Assembly: GCA_016342745.1 (NCBI GenBank)
Contig: JAEINT010000002.1
Span: 310,001 to 374,000 of the forward strand
Length of the DNA stretch: 64,000 nt
Source: Labilibaculum sp.
GTDB taxonomy: Bacteria; Bacteroidota; Bacteroidia; Bacteroidales; Marinifilaceae
Reading direction: 5' to 3'
Positions 35,604 to 45,519 of the stretch are shown here, one piece after another. A program made the position numbers and the translations under genes. How positions within the stretch are numbered: position 1 is the first letter of the stretch; each line of letters opens with the position of its first letter. The notes beneath the pieces are model-generated. The model was not told the DNA's origin. It searched no databases and saw nothing but the letters and a program-made list of their open reading frames with translations.

Positions 35604-36146
35604 ATGAGTATAATCGATATATTAATTGGTATTCCCTTGCTTTGGGCAATGGTAAAAGGATTTAAGAATGGTTTAGTTTTTGAAGTTGCAACGCTTCTAG
35701 CTTTGGTTTTGGGGATTTATGGAGCCATTCATTTTTCAGATTTCACAGCGCAATTTATTAGAGATCGATTCGACTATAACCCAGAATACTTGGGCTATAT
35801 TGCTTTTGGTGTGACATTTATTGTTATCGTAATCATTGTTAATGTAATTGGGAAACTTTTAAATTCGTTAATCGAAGCTATTGCTTTAGGAATGGTCAAT
35901 CGAATTTTCGGGATGTTATTTGGTCTTCTTAAAGGAGTAATAATTATAGGTATCGTAGTCTATTTTGTTAGTTACCTGGATAAAAAATTTAATTTTATTT
36001 CCGATGAAAAAAAGGAATCCAGCTATTTGTACGAACCAATGAAAAAAGTTTCTGAAACCATGTTTGATCTTTTTGATTCGGATTTTGGTGAAACAAAGGA
36101 TAAGATTAAAGAAAAAGTGAAAAAGGAACTTCCGATTGACGTCTAA
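35604..36146 (+). CDS. CvpA family membrane protein
   Basis: A 180-residue protein with four predicted helices; the opening DILIGIPLLWAMVKGFKNGLVFEVATL is typical of CvpA (colicin V production). It ends in a charged cytoplasmic tail. TATATTTG at 35564-35571 is a candidate -7 element. The stop codon overlaps the next start (TAATG), so the two are translationally coupled. In other bacteria CvpA proteins affect envelope integrity. Confidence 0.88.
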   Translation: MSIIDILIGIPLLWAMVKGFKNGLVFEVATLLALVLGIYGAIHFSDFTAQFIRDRFDYNPEYLGYIAFGVTFIVIVIIVNVIGKLLNSLIEAIALGMVNRIFGMLFGLLKGVIIIGIVVYFVSYLDKKFNFISDEKKESSYLYEPMKKVSETMFDLFDSDFGETKDKIKEKVKKELPIDV

Positions 36147-37168
36147 TGAAGAATACAATCAAAAAATACATTCAAAAATTACCAAGACGTAAAACAGTTC
36201 ATTTCGAAGGCTTCTGTGCGAATTGTGAGCACCCCGTTAACGGTAGTTACTGCTCAAATTGTGGGCAATCTGTAAAAAGTTTTCATCGTCCATTTTTTAG
36301 TGTAGTTTCTGAATCTTTGGGAGATGCCTTATCGATTGATAATCGTTTTTTTCATACCTTATTGCCACTTATTGTTCGTCCAGGCTTTATAACCAAAGAG
36401 TTCATGAAGGGACGAAGAGCGAGATACACACCCCCTTTTCGCTTGTATCTGTTTTTAACTTTTTTCGCCTTTTTACTCCTTTCTCATAATCATAGACCTG
36501 AAACCGAGGCTGAAAAAAATATAACATTTGAGAATGGAGATGGAGAACAAGTTGAAGTCTTGTCTTTTTTAGAAGAGATCGTTTCGAAAGACAGCATTAA
36601 TATGGATAGTTTGCAAAGGCAGGCAGCCTTAAAAAAAGGAATATTAAATGTTGATATTGATACAAAACCAGTAAGCGAATTAGACTCAATTTCTGTATCA
36701 ACCAAAAGGGCGACCAATAGTGATTTTATTACTCAAAATAAGGCCATTAAGAATTTAATTGAAATGTGGCGCTTAAATCCAGAGGTGATGATCGACATGG
36801 CATTTAAGAAACTATCGCAGCTGTTACTCGTTGTTCTGCCAGTTTTCGCGCTGTTTTTAGCCTTGTTTTACATTCGCAGGAAGCGTTACTTACTTGAGCA
36901 TTTATTAATTTCGCTTAATTATCATTCTTTTATATTTGTAATCGTAATTTTAAGCGAATTAATAATTCTGACGGAAATTGTGGCCATACAATCATTTGCA
37001 ATTTACCTTTATCTGCTCATACCATTACAGCTTTTTTTGACTTTGAAATTTTATTATCAACAGTCATGGATTAAGACAACGATCAAGTTTATAATGCTAT
37101 CATTTATATACAATATGTTACTGGTTTTAGGGATTTCATTTGCTCTGGCATCATTCGTTATGGAATAG
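36146..37168 (+). CDS. DUF3667 zinc-ribbon membrane protein
   Basis: A 340-residue protein. Residues about 20-45 hold a zinc ribbon, FCANCEHPVNGSYCSNCGQ, then the DUF3667 core TLLPLIVRPGFITKEFMKGRRARYTPPFRLY. Membrane helices lie near 105-120, 225-250 and in the last 100 residues, with a polar insert between. Function unknown. It overlaps cvpA by 1 bp. Confidence 0.87.
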   Translation: MKNTIKKYIQKLPRRKTVHFEGFCANCEHPVNGSYCSNCGQSVKSFHRPFFSVVSESLGDALSIDNRFFHTLLPLIVRPGFITKEFMKGRRARYTPPFRLYLFLTFFAFLLLSHNHRPETEAEKNITFENGDGEQVEVLSFLEEIVSKDSINMDSLQRQAALKKGILNVDIDTKPVSELDSISVSTKRATNSDFITQNKAIKNLIEMWRLNPEVMIDMAFKKLSQLLLVVLPVFALFLALFYIRRKRYLLEHLLISLNYHSFIFVIVILSELIILTEIVAIQSFAIYLYLLIPLQLFLTLKFYYQQSWIKTTIKFIMLSFIYNMLLVLGISFALASFVME

Positions 37169-37268
37169 CTAAAATATAGAGGAAAATAAAATGGTAAATT
37201 TCTTATCTTTGCCATTCGAATAGAAAATTGATAATTAGATCCGTATCAGGAATAAAAATACAGAACAC

Positions 37269-38561
37269 ATGAATTTTATTGAAGAACTCCAATGGCGAGG
37301 CATGATTCACGATATGATGCCAGGAATAGAAGAACAACTTGCAAAAGAATTAACATCAGCTTATGTAGGAATCGATCCGACTGCTGATTCGTTGCATATT
37401 GGGCATCTTGTAGGTGTAATGATGCTTAAGCATTTTCAGGTAGCAGGACACAAGCCAATTGTTTTGGTTGGTGGGGCAACAGGAATGATTGGGGATCCTT
37501 CAGGAAAGTCGCAAGAAAGAAATTTGTTGGATGAGAAAACACTTCGCCACAATCAGGATTGCTTGCGTGCACAGCTGTCTAAGTTCATGGATTTTGACTC
37601 GGATGAGGTAAATGCAGCCGAAATGGTAAACAATTACGATTGGATGAAAGACTTTTCTTTTCTTGATTTCATTCGTGATATTGGAAAGCATATCCCTGTA
37701 AATTATATGATGAGCAAGGATTCAGTAAAGAAAAGATTAAGTGCTGATTCAAAAGCTGGAATGTCATTTACTGAGTTTACTTACCAACTGGTTCAAGGAA
37801 CAGACTTTTTGGAATTGTACCGCTCAAAAAATTGCAAATTGCAAATGGGTGGATCGGATCAGTGGGGAAATATTACTACTGGAACTGAGTTGATTCGCAG
37901 AAAAGAAGGTGGGACAGCATGGGCAATTACCTGTCCTTTAATTACCAAAGCTGATGGTGGCAAGTTTGGTAAAACTGAATCAGGAAATATTTGGTTAGAT
38001 CCTAAACGTACTTCTCCATATAAATTCTACCAGTTCTGGTTGAATACATCTGATAGTGATGCAGAAAAATATATTAAAATTTTCACTTTAATTTCACATG
38101 ATGAAATAGCAGCTCTAATTGCCGAGCATCAAGAAGCTCCTCATATGCGATTATTGCAGCAGCGTTTGGCAAAAGAGGTTACAACAATGATCCACTCTGA
38201 AGAGGATTACAACACAGCAGTTGAAGCTTCTCAAATTTTATTTGGAAAGGCTACTGCCGATGTATTAAAAAAATTAGATGAAGATACATTCTTATCTGTT
38301 TTCGAGGGTGTACCTCAATTTTCTGTTAGCAAATCAGAGTTTGAAAATGGTGTAGATGTTTTAGAACTGTTGGCAGTTAAAACGGATGTTTTTCCTTCGA
38401 AAGGTGAATTAAGAAGACTTTTTAAAGGAAATGCAATAAGTATTAACAAGGAGAAAGTACAAGATTCAGAAATGGTGATCACAAAAGAACACCTAATTGC
38501 GGATAAATATTTTCTTGTTCAAAAGGGGAAAAAGAATTATTTCCTTGTTGTTGCTTGTTAG
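37269..38561 (+). CDS. tyrS: Tyrosyl-tRNA synthetase
   Basis: A 430-residue class I synthetase. The HIGH motif is HIGHLVG (43-46), and the KMSKS counterpart is KFGKT (232-236), the form of the bacterial TyrRS clade with KFGKT. Tyr-recognition residues [12 protein letters not shown] and [10 protein letters not shown] are intact. The C-terminal 65 residues form an S4-like RNA-binding domain. TATCTTTG at 37204-37211 is a likely -7 element. Confidence 0.97.
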   Translation: MNFIEELQWRGMIHDMMPGIEEQLAKELTSAYVGIDPTADSLHIGHLVGVMMLKHFQVAGHKPIVLVGGATGMIGDPSGKSQERNLLDEKTLRHNQDCLRAQLSKFMDFDSDEVNAAEMVNNYDWMKDFSFLDFIRDIGKHIPVNYMMSKDSVKKRLSADSKAGMSFTEFTYQLVQGTDFLELYRSKNCKLQMGGSDQWGNITTGTELIRRKEGGTAWAITCPLITKADGGKFGKTESGNIWLDPKRTSPYKFYQFWLNTSDSDAEKYIKIFTLISHDEIAALIAEHQEAPHMRLLQQRLAKEVTTMIHSEEDYNTAVEASQILFGKATADVLKKLDEDTFLSVFEGVPQFSVSKSEFENGVDVLELLAVKTDVFPSKGELRRLFKGNAISINKEKVQDSEMVITKEHLIADKYFLVQKGKKNYFLVVAC

Positions 38562-38621
38562 TTTGCTGCTTATCAACTATTTTTAGAGAAGCTAATCAAA
38601 TCAAAAACTAAAATCATTAAA

Positions 38622-39056
38622 ATGAAATTATTAAAATACGCCTTGGTTACATTGTTTTCAGTAGGATTAATGAGTTGTGGAAGCAGCGGAGGAGGAGACG
38701 ATACAGATAAAGTAGCTCCTGGAATTACGATAACTACTCCGACAGCAAATCAGACAATTGCTCCTGGAGAAACAATTAGTGCAAGTTTTACAGCAACAGA
38801 TAACGAGGCATTAAAGTCTTATATTGTAAGTGTTGACTTTTTTCAAGCAGTAGGAATGACAGTTAAAACAACTCCTGTTGAGTTTACTTTTGACAAGTCA
38901 GGAACATTGTCAGGAACATCTCAAGTTGTTACTTTCAATATGGATCTTCCAACCGATGCAAAAGAAGGAAAGTACAAAATGTTAGTAAAAGTTACAGATG
39001 CTTCTACGGAAGCAAATGAAAAAACAGAGGAACGTACTTTCATTATTCAGAAGTAA
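38622..39056 (+). CDS. DUF4625 lipoprotein
   Basis: A 144-residue lipoprotein (lipobox GLMSC, Cys about 19) with a Gly/Ser linker and one Ig-like DUF4625 domain (PGITITTPTANQTIAPGETI, YKMLVKVTDAS). Such proteins sit at the outer membrane in Bacteroidetes. Function unknown. A very strong terminator follows. Confidence 0.8.
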   Translation: MKLLKYALVTLFSVGLMSCGSSGGGDDTDKVAPGITITTPTANQTIAPGETISASFTATDNEALKSYIVSVDFFQAVGMTVKTTPVEFTFDKSGTLSGTSQVVTFNMDLPTDAKEGKYKMLVKVTDASTEANEKTEERTFIIQK

Positions 39057-39079
39057 TTATTTTACGAATAGCTATAAAG

Positions 39080-39114
39080 TAAAAAGGATCGGCATTGCCG
39101 ATCCTTTTGTTTTT
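39080..39114. terminator. Bidirectional terminator, 12-bp stem
   Basis: A perfect stem, AAAAGGATCGGC/GCCGATCCTTTT (39082-39108), with an ATT loop. It serves the lipoprotein gene and the convergent phosphatase gene. Confidence 0.92.
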
Positions 39115-40337
39115 TATAATGAATTAAATTCGATTCCGAATAAGGATATATCATCAATAACTGCTTTGTTCTTTTTGCCAATATCTATATGTTGAATTAG
39201 ATCACTAAAGGTATCGGATAAACTTTTAGGTGTTGCGAACATTTTAGTTAAAAAGTGAACGCCAACTTCCATATGATCACCTCTTTCTAGTTCAATTAAA
39301 CCATCTGTATAGCAAAGTAATTTAGAGTTATCCTCAATGGTAATTTCCCCAACCGTAATTTTAGGGATTTCATCTAACATCCCTAATCCAATACATCCTT
39401 CTTTAAGCAAAGTAGTTTCTCCCTTTTCAAAGTTGTAAAGCAAAGGAGGATGATGACTGGCATTTACATATTTTAATTTTCTTGTGGTGTAGTTGTAAAT
39501 TCCTATAAAGAAGGTTAAGAATTTTTCGCTACTTGAATTTTCACAAACCTTTTGATTTAGTTGTCTCATCAATTCATCCAAAGGAGTTTCTGGACGAAAT
39601 AAGGCACGCAAAGTCGCTTGGAAGTTAGACATGATTAGAGCAGCAGGAATTCCTTTTCCTGATACATCTCCAATACAAAAACCCAATTCTTGATTGTTAA
39701 AGTTGATAAAATCGTAATAATCGCCGCCAATTTCTAAATGTGGTTGATAATAGCCACGAGTAGAAATGTATTGATTTTGTGGAAGAGAACTTTGATTTGG
39801 GATTAATAGATTTTGAATTTTTGAAGCCAATTCCATTTCCTTCTTAAATGCCTCCTGTATTAGCAATTGCTTATACATGCGCTTGTTCTCCATAGCAACA
39901 ATAATAATGTTGGAAATGGTCTGTATAAAGCTTAAATGTCTAATTGCTGGGCTCATTCCTTCCATTTCCTCATCAATATCACCAATTAGAATATAGGCAA
40001 GTACTGAATTTTTATGGAATACTGGAATGATAAAATCAAAAGACTGGAAAACATCTGGTAAATCACTAGATATATAAGTGATTTCGGAAAAATTAGATAG
40101 GTGTTTCTCAATTTTAATTTTGTCGATATAATCTCTGGAAATACCCGAAACCAATAGTTTTTCCCAGCGAGAATTAAACTTAAAAACAGCAATTTTACCA
40201 ATCTTAAGATCTTCGAAAAGAATATTTTGGTATTGCTGCAAAAGTTCGTCAACCGATAAATTTTCATTTATCGCTTGCGTGATTTTTAGAATTAGCTCGA
40301 GCTTAAATTTGCTGTTTACAGATTGTTGCTTGATCAC
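39114..40337 (-). CDS. GAF/SpoIIE-type PP2C phosphatase
   Basis: A 407-residue soluble protein: GAF-like sensor (about 15-165), a helical linker, and a PP2C/SpoIIE phosphatase (about 200-400) with YYQPHLEIGGDYYDFI, GDVSGKGIPAALIMS and LLCYTDGLIEL metal-site motifs. Such RsbU-like phosphatases reset anti-sigma-antagonist switches; no partner kinase or antagonist is adjacent. Confidence 0.9.
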   Translation of the reverse strand: MIKQQSVNSKFKLELILKITQAINENLSVDELLQQYQNILFEDLKIGKIAVFKFNSRWEKLLVSGISRDYIDKIKIEKHLSNFSEITYISSDLPDVFQSFDFIIPVFHKNSVLAYILIGDIDEEMEGMSPAIRHLSFIQTISNIIIVAMENKRMYKQLLIQEAFKKEMELASKIQNLLIPNQSSLPQNQYISTRGYYQPHLEIGGDYYDFINFNNQELGFCIGDVSGKGIPAALIMSNFQATLRALFRPETPLDELMRQLNQKVCENSSSEKFLTFFIGIYNYTTRKLKYVNASHHPPLLYNFEKGETTLLKEGCIGLGMLDEIPKITVGEITIEDNSKLLCYTDGLIELERGDHMEVGVHFLTKMFATPKSLSDTFSDLIQHIDIGKKNKAVIDDISLFGIEFNSL

Positions 40338-40402
40338 GATTGGGAATTTATTGTTTATGCTAATTTAGGAAATATCAAATCAGTACCAAATTTCAGTTAT
40401 AA

Positions 40403-40438
40403 ATAAAAAAAAAGGATTCCATAAAGAATCCTTTTTTG
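40403..40438 (-). terminator. Terminator after efp
   Basis: AAAGGATTC (40411-40419) pairs with GAATCCTTT (40426-40434); A and T runs on either side. On the minus strand it ends efp. Confidence 0.85.
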
Positions 40439-40456
40439 ATGATGAATTTATGTAAA

Positions 40457-41026
40457 TTAAGCTTTTACACGTTCCGAGTAAGAGCGATCACGAGTATCAA
40501 TTTTAATTTTGTCACCAGTATTAATAAATAATGGGACCATAATTGTTGCTCCAGTTTCAACAGTAGCTGCTTTTAAAGAGTTTGTTGATGATGTATCACC
40601 TCTTAAGCCTGGCTCTGTATAAGTAACTTCCATAATAACGTGAGCAGGAAGATCTACGTATAAAGGAGTTTCAGTATCTGCATGAAATACAGCCTCTACA
40701 GTATCACCTTCTTTTAATAGATCAGGAGCATTGAATAACTCTTCTTGTAAAGCAACTTGCTCATAAGTTTCAGTATGCATTAAGTTGTAACCCATATCAT
40801 CTTTGTAAAGAAATTGATGAGGGCGTCTCTCAATACGAGCAACATCAACTTTTACACCAGAGTTGAAAGTATTATCGATGATTTTACCTGTTTTTACATT
40901 TTTCAGTTTTGTTCTAACAAAGGCAGGACCTTTACCAGGTTTAACATGCTGAAAACTAACAATAGTATATAGATCGGTCTTGTAATGGATACACATTCCA
41001 TTTTTAAAATCTGAAGTAGATGCCAT
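40457..41026 (-). CDS. efp: Elongation factor P
   Basis: A 189-residue EF-P that rescues ribosomes stalled at proline runs. The modification-loop lysine is Lys32 in KPGKGPAF (Lys34 in E. coli). The KOW-like N-terminus and the two OB domains (ending [13 protein letters not shown]) are complete. No lysyl-modification enzyme is in this window. A minus-strand TACTTTTG at 41104-41097 is a likely -7 element. Confidence 0.97.
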   Translation of the reverse strand: MASTSDFKNGMCIHYKTDLYTIVSFQHVKPGKGPAFVRTKLKNVKTGKIIDNTFNSGVKVDVARIERRPHQFLYKDDMGYNLMHTETYEQVALQEELFNAPDLLKEGDTVEAVFHADTETPLYVDLPAHVIMEVTYTEPGLRGDTSSTNSLKAATVETGATIMVPLFINTGDKIKIDTRDRSYSERVKA

Positions 41027-41175
41027 GATATAAAATTATTTTTTTAATTATCGTTTCATTCAACTAATTAGAAGTAGTTAAGACTTCTAAGTTGTGCAAA
41101 AGTAAGAGAAACAATTAATAAACTGAAATATTACAAGGCTTTGTTTGAATAAGATAGTAGAGAAGTGCAGATATT

Positions 41176-41943
41176 TTATTCCTTGTTTAAAAGAGAATTG
41201 GATGAAAAGTCTGAAAAATTCATCAGATCGCAACGTAAGGAGCCGATGAAAAGATCGAATTGTACTCTTACAGGAATTCTATTTGCATCGGCCGAAACCC
41301 ATATTTTCATATCATCTTCATCTTTGAATGCTCTACCAGTTTCAACAATCGGAATAAATTTGTAACATTTAATGTTTCCAATTTTGCTGTTGATTGTTTC
41401 GTATCCCATAAAACGAAATTGAAGAAGAAATAATTCATCGGAAAAATAAGTTTGAATTTTTACAATCTCCCCTTCCACCAAGTCAGAATTAAAATGATTT
41501 GCTCTAGCAAAATAAAAAGCCGATAAAATGTCATGAATACCTTCAGGTACTTTGTGCACACCAGATCTTTGACTTGTTAGCTCATTTTTTTCACGATCAA
41601 ACTTTATTTCATTGTATCTCTTATAGCTTCCCTCACGGATGTCTCTAATGGCTTTAACTGGCAATAAGGTTTTGGGAGTTATAAAGCTCTCGTAGGTATC
41701 TCTAACCTTGTACAAGGTATTAAAAAGGCCAACTGTTTTGCCGGTAAGTGTAGCATGGTAAATATCTTCACCATTTAATTTCTCACTTTTTATTTTTAAA
41801 CTGGCCTTGCCTCCACGAATAATACCGTAATGAATTACATATTTTAAATGTTCTCCCTTTTCATTAGCACCTACAGGAAATTCTGCAAGCGATATGGTAT
41901 AGCTTGATAACAATAGCAGAATGAAAAGGGAAAGTTTACGCAT
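41176..41943 (-). CDS. DUF3108 family secreted protein
   Basis: A 255-residue protein with a signal peptide and a lipocalin-like barrel of the DUF3108 family: LKYVIHYGIIRGGKASLKI, the VRDTYESFI segment, and MKIWVSADANRIPVRVQF. Function unknown; likely periplasmic. It lies 18 bp downstream of tsaB. Confidence 0.85.
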   Translation of the reverse strand: MRKLSLFILLLLSSYTISLAEFPVGANEKGEHLKYVIHYGIIRGGKASLKIKSEKLNGEDIYHATLTGKTVGLFNTLYKVRDTYESFITPKTLLPVKAIRDIREGSYKRYNEIKFDREKNELTSQRSGVHKVPEGIHDILSAFYFARANHFNSDLVEGEIVKIQTYFSDELFLLQFRFMGYETINSKIGNIKCYKFIPIVETGRAFKDEDDMKIWVSADANRIPVRVQFDLFIGSLRCDLMNFSDFSSNSLLNKE

Positions 41944-41961
41944 ATGCTTTTCTATTAGTTC

Positions 41962-42675
41962 TTACTTAAAGATATTCTTTTTAGGTGTTGTTGCAACAAA
42001 ATCCTTCAAATAAAAGGGCTCAAAATAGGCTACATCTTCAAATTCTTGTTTTTGAAATTTTGCTTCAGCCAATTCAATCATTCCAGTTGCTGTTGGTGTT
42101 ACATGATCAAGAAAGATGCCATTTTTACTTTCGATGATTTCTTTGCACTTCGCAGCACCATCTCCAAAGAATACAATTTCTCTTTCCGATAGCTCCTTTG
42201 CATAGGAGTTTTCATCAATAATATCTGCTGAAATATCTTTTTTCAATTCATTTTTGTGATTGTAGAACGCGGTATACACTTCCATTCTTCGAGCATCAAT
42301 CATTGGGCAATAATAGGCCTTTTCAGGATTTTTTAATTGCGATTGAATGTTTTCATTGGCTAGTAATGGTTTTGTCATTGCTTGCAATGTACTTATGGCA
42401 ATTAAAGGAAGTTCAGCACCGTAACAGATTCCTTTTGCAGTAGAAACACCAATTCTTAAGCCAGTGTATGAGCCTGGGCCCATGCTAATCGCAATTCCAT
42501 CTAAATCGGAAGTTGAAAAACCATTCTCCTTTAGGATGTTTTCAATAAATACCGTTAGATGAGATGCGTGTTTCATCCCTTCTTTAGTTTCTTTTAGAGC
42601 TAGTAATTCTCCGTCTTTTCCTAAACCAACAGAACAAACTGCTGTTGATGTTTCGATATGTAAAAGTAATGCCAT
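41962..42675 (-). CDS. tsaB: tRNA threonylcarbamoyl adenosine modification protein TsaB
   Basis: A 237-residue protein from ATG 42675. The longer reading from 42741 adds a poor N-terminus. It starts LLLHIETSTAVCSVGLG and contains SMGPGSYTGLRIGVSTAKGI, the ASKHA-fold signature of TsaB. It forms a complex with TsaD and TsaE to make t6A at position 37 of ANN-decoding tRNAs, which include the tRNA-Asn of this window. Confidence 0.92.
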   Translation of the reverse strand: MALLLHIETSTAVCSVGLGKDGELLALKETKEGMKHASHLTVFIENILKENGFSTSDLDGIAISMGPGSYTGLRIGVSTAKGICYGAELPLIAISTLQAMTKPLLANENIQSQLKNPEKAYYCPMIDARRMEVYTAFYNHKNELKKDISADIIDENSYAKELSEREIVFFGDGAAKCKEIIESKNGIFLDHVTPTATGMIELAEAKFQKQEFEDVAYFEPFYLKDFVATTPKKNIFK

Positions 42676-42837
42676 CTGATAAAAATTTAAATCACTGCAA
42701 AATAAAGGATAAAATAGTAATTGTGAATGATAACTAATCAAATAAATAGACTTTATCCATATAAAATTACAATCAAAAAGAAATCATTGTTCTATATCTA
42801 AGACAAATGATCAAACCAATACACGTATTCGGGTATA

Positions 42838-42873
42838 AAAAAACTCTCAACAAACTTATTGTTGAGAGTTTTG
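42838..42873 (-). terminator. Terminator of the export operon
   Basis: AAACTCTCAACAA (42841-42853) and its complement TTGTTGAGAGTTT (42859-42871) form a long perfect stem with a 5-nt loop just after the tolC-like gene. Confidence 0.92.
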
Positions 42874-42893
42874 AATTGGTAATGTAAACTTGA

Positions 42894-44258
42894 TTATAAA
42901 TTGATCTCAATTCCGTTATAGAAGTCAAGAATTTTAGTTCTGAAAATGTATTCGTATTTCGCCTGAAGTAAATCAGATTTAGATTTGTACAGGTTATTTT
43001 TCTCTTGATTGTAATCAACAGAGTTTACCAAACCTAAGTTGAATTTTTCCTCGGTGTATCGAAATGCTTCTTCGGTAGAGGAAACAGCAGTTTCGCTAGA
43101 GAAAAACTTTTTCATGGATGCTTTTGCATTTGCATGAGCTTGCTGAATGTCTTTGCGTAATGCATTTTTCGAGCTTTCCATGTTTAAACGAGAACGATCG
43201 ATATTGATTTTTGCATTACTGATGTTTCGATTAACCGATCCTCCATTAAAAATTGGTATGCTTAAGTTGAAACCAAAACTCTTCGATTCAAATAATTTTA
43301 ATTGATCGTTAAGTTTCATTTCTTTTCTGATCATGATTGGACTACCATTTGTATTAAAACCATCAAACTCTGGTTGATTTTTACGGTAGCCTGAATTCCA
43401 TGATCCAGACATGGAAAGAGTTGGAATTCTTTGTCCTTTAGCAATAAGTAAACCTTTTTCAGAACTTTCTAAGCGATATTGTGCAGCTTTCATTTCTGGA
43501 CGAAAAGTAAGTGCATTAACAAATACCGACTCAGGATCAACCATCGATTTTGTTGCATTTAAAACAGGAAGTTCAGGAGTTTTGATATCAAACTGATCTG
43601 CACTTTCTAAATCTAAAAGTTGAGCAAGATCTAAGAGAGCAATGTCTAGAGAATTTTGAGCATTAACCACTGCAAGGTCTTCTCGAGCAGCTTGAGCTCT
43701 TTGTTCCATTAAAGTTCCCTTAGGCAATGTTCCAGCTTCAACCAATACTTCTGTTCTTTTAATTTGAAGATCAGTAACCTTTAGTTGTTCGTGAGCAACT
43801 TGCAAAAGTTCTTTTTTAAATAAAATATCTAAATAGTAAGAAGTAATGTTTAAAGCTAAATCTTCTTTCGCCTTTTCAACATCTTGTAAATTCGCCTGTA
43901 AGTCCAATTCATTTTGCTTTACCGTATTCCAATTCTGAAAACCATCGAATAAAGTAACTCTTGATGAAAGGCCTAAAGAACCAGTTTGACTGTTTTGATT
44001 CTCATAGGTGTTATCTGCCTTAAGCGAACGACCATAATTAAAATTGTAGCCTGTACTACCATTTAAATTAGGCAACAAGCTCAATTTTGATTGCTTGGTG
44101 TTATTCGCCTGAACCTCAGCATCCAGTTTTCTTAACTGTAGGCTAATGTTGTGTTCTTTTGCATGGTTAATGCATTTTTCCAAATCCCATAATTCCTGAG
44201 CATTAACTGCCGAGATGGAAAAAATAAAGGCAAGTATGGGTAATAATATTTTTTTCAT
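42894..44258 (-). CDS. TolC family outer-membrane efflux protein
   Basis: A 454-residue protein; ATG 44258 is preferred over one at 44288 because it begins the signal peptide (ending AVNA-Q). Two OEP repeats with long heptad coiled coils are visible. It would form the outer-membrane channel for the inner-membrane ABC exporter encoded upstream. It is last in a five-gene operon. Confidence 0.92.
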   Translation of the reverse strand: MKKILLPILAFIFSISAVNAQELWDLEKCINHAKEHNISLQLRKLDAEVQANNTKQSKLSLLPNLNGSTGYNFNYGRSLKADNTYENQNSQTGSLGLSSRVTLFDGFQNWNTVKQNELDLQANLQDVEKAKEDLALNITSYYLDILFKKELLQVAHEQLKVTDLQIKRTEVLVEAGTLPKGTLMEQRAQAAREDLAVVNAQNSLDIALLDLAQLLDLESADQFDIKTPELPVLNATKSMVDPESVFVNALTFRPEMKAAQYRLESSEKGLLIAKGQRIPTLSMSGSWNSGYRKNQPEFDGFNTNGSPIMIRKEMKLNDQLKLFESKSFGFNLSIPIFNGGSVNRNISNAKINIDRSRLNMESSKNALRKDIQQAHANAKASMKKFFSSETAVSSTEEAFRYTEEKFNLGLVNSVDYNQEKNNLYKSKSDLLQAKYEYIFRTKILDFYNGIEINL

Positions 44259-44364
44259 GTGTGTAATTTTTTGATCTAACGAGAACATGATATCCGGCCA
44301 TTAATGGCATAAATTTAAGATAAAGATGGCAAATTTATTGGGTTGCCATATTTGTAAAATAAGC

Positions 44365-45489
44365 TTACGCTTCGTCCTTATCCTTTTTTATTGTGTCAAT
44401 TTTTTTCTTCTTTTCGCCTTTCAGCTTATCATCTTTCGTAATTCCTTCTAGTACTTCGATGTTTATACCATCCGATATACCTGTTTTAATATAGCGTTGT
44501 TCGAATTCTTGTTCCGATGTTTCAACTTCTACAAAAGTGGAATCATTTTTAAATTCAAGAAGACTCTCGTTTACAGCTAACACATTTTTTCTGTGATCTA
44601 AAACAATTTCAGCATTTGCACTGTAGCCAGATCTAATAAAGAAATCTTTTTGAAGTTTTACCGATGCTTTAATTTCGAATTGAATAGCTCCATTCTCTTC
44701 AACACCTTTTGGTGATATGTATTCAAGATGAGCATCAAACTTCACATCTTCAATTGCTCCAATGGTTAATTCTAAATTCATTCCTTGAGTAATTTTACCA
44801 ACTTCAGTTTCATCAACTTTTCCTTGGAAAATCATTTCGCCCATATCGGCAACAATTGCAACAGTAGTTCCATCGTTAAATGAATTACTTTGAATTACCG
44901 AGTTTCCTTCCTTTACAGGGATATCCAAAATCATACCTTGAATGGTCGATCGGATAATTGTATTGGTTGCACTTGCTGAACTTTTCGTTACACCTTCTTT
45001 AATTAATTGAAGATTGTCTTTTGCCGTTTGCAATTCAACTCTTGAGTTTCTGTATGATAATTGCGTTTTTTGAAAATCGGTAGCTGAAATAACTTTTTTA
45101 TCAAATAAAGCTTTGTCTCTGTTGTAGTTAAGTTCAGAGTCTTCAAAATTAATTTGAGCAACATTTACTCTAGATTCAGCGCTGTTCAAGTTAATCATAT
45201 CTGGAATGATCTTAATTTTAGCAATTGGATCACCTTTTTTAAGCATTGCGCCAGCCTCTACATATAGGGTTTCAATAATACCTGAAACTCCTTGAGGCTT
45301 AATTGCAATTTCCTTTCTTGGGACAACAGAACCGGTAGCAACTGTTTTTTTAATAATATCAGTTATTTCTGCAGATTTTGTATTGTAAACTACAGGTTTA
45401 GCTTTCGATTTATTGTATAGAAACCAAATTGTTCCTACAAATAGAACGATTAAAAATACAACTATGGCAATTCTAAAAATTTTTTTCAT
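44365..45489 (-). CDS. Periplasmic adaptor (HlyD/MacA-like)
   Basis: A 374-residue membrane-fusion protein: one N-terminal helix (about 5-25), a lipoyl-like half-motif AGAMLKKGDPIAKI, a coiled-coil hairpin (about 100-165), a second lipoyl part VKEGNSVIQ, then beta-barrel domain. The charged tail is KGEKKKKIDTIKKDKDEA. It links the ABC permeases to the TolC channel. Confidence 0.92.
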   Translation of the reverse strand: MKKIFRIAIVVFLIVLFVGTIWFLYNKSKAKPVVYNTKSAEITDIIKKTVATGSVVPRKEIAIKPQGVSGIIETLYVEAGAMLKKGDPIAKIKIIPDMINLNSAESRVNVAQINFEDSELNYNRDKALFDKKVISATDFQKTQLSYRNSRVELQTAKDNLQLIKEGVTKSSASATNTIIRSTIQGMILDIPVKEGNSVIQSNSFNDGTTVAIVADMGEMIFQGKVDETEVGKITQGMNLELTIGAIEDVKFDAHLEYISPKGVEENGAIQFEIKASVKLQKDFFIRSGYSANAEIVLDHRKNVLAVNESLLEFKNDSTFVEVETSEQEFEQRYIKTGISDGINIEVLEGITKDDKLKGEKKKKIDTIKKDKDEA

Positions 45490-45519
45490 GGCTAGTGCTA
45501 TTTTCGGATTATCAATTAT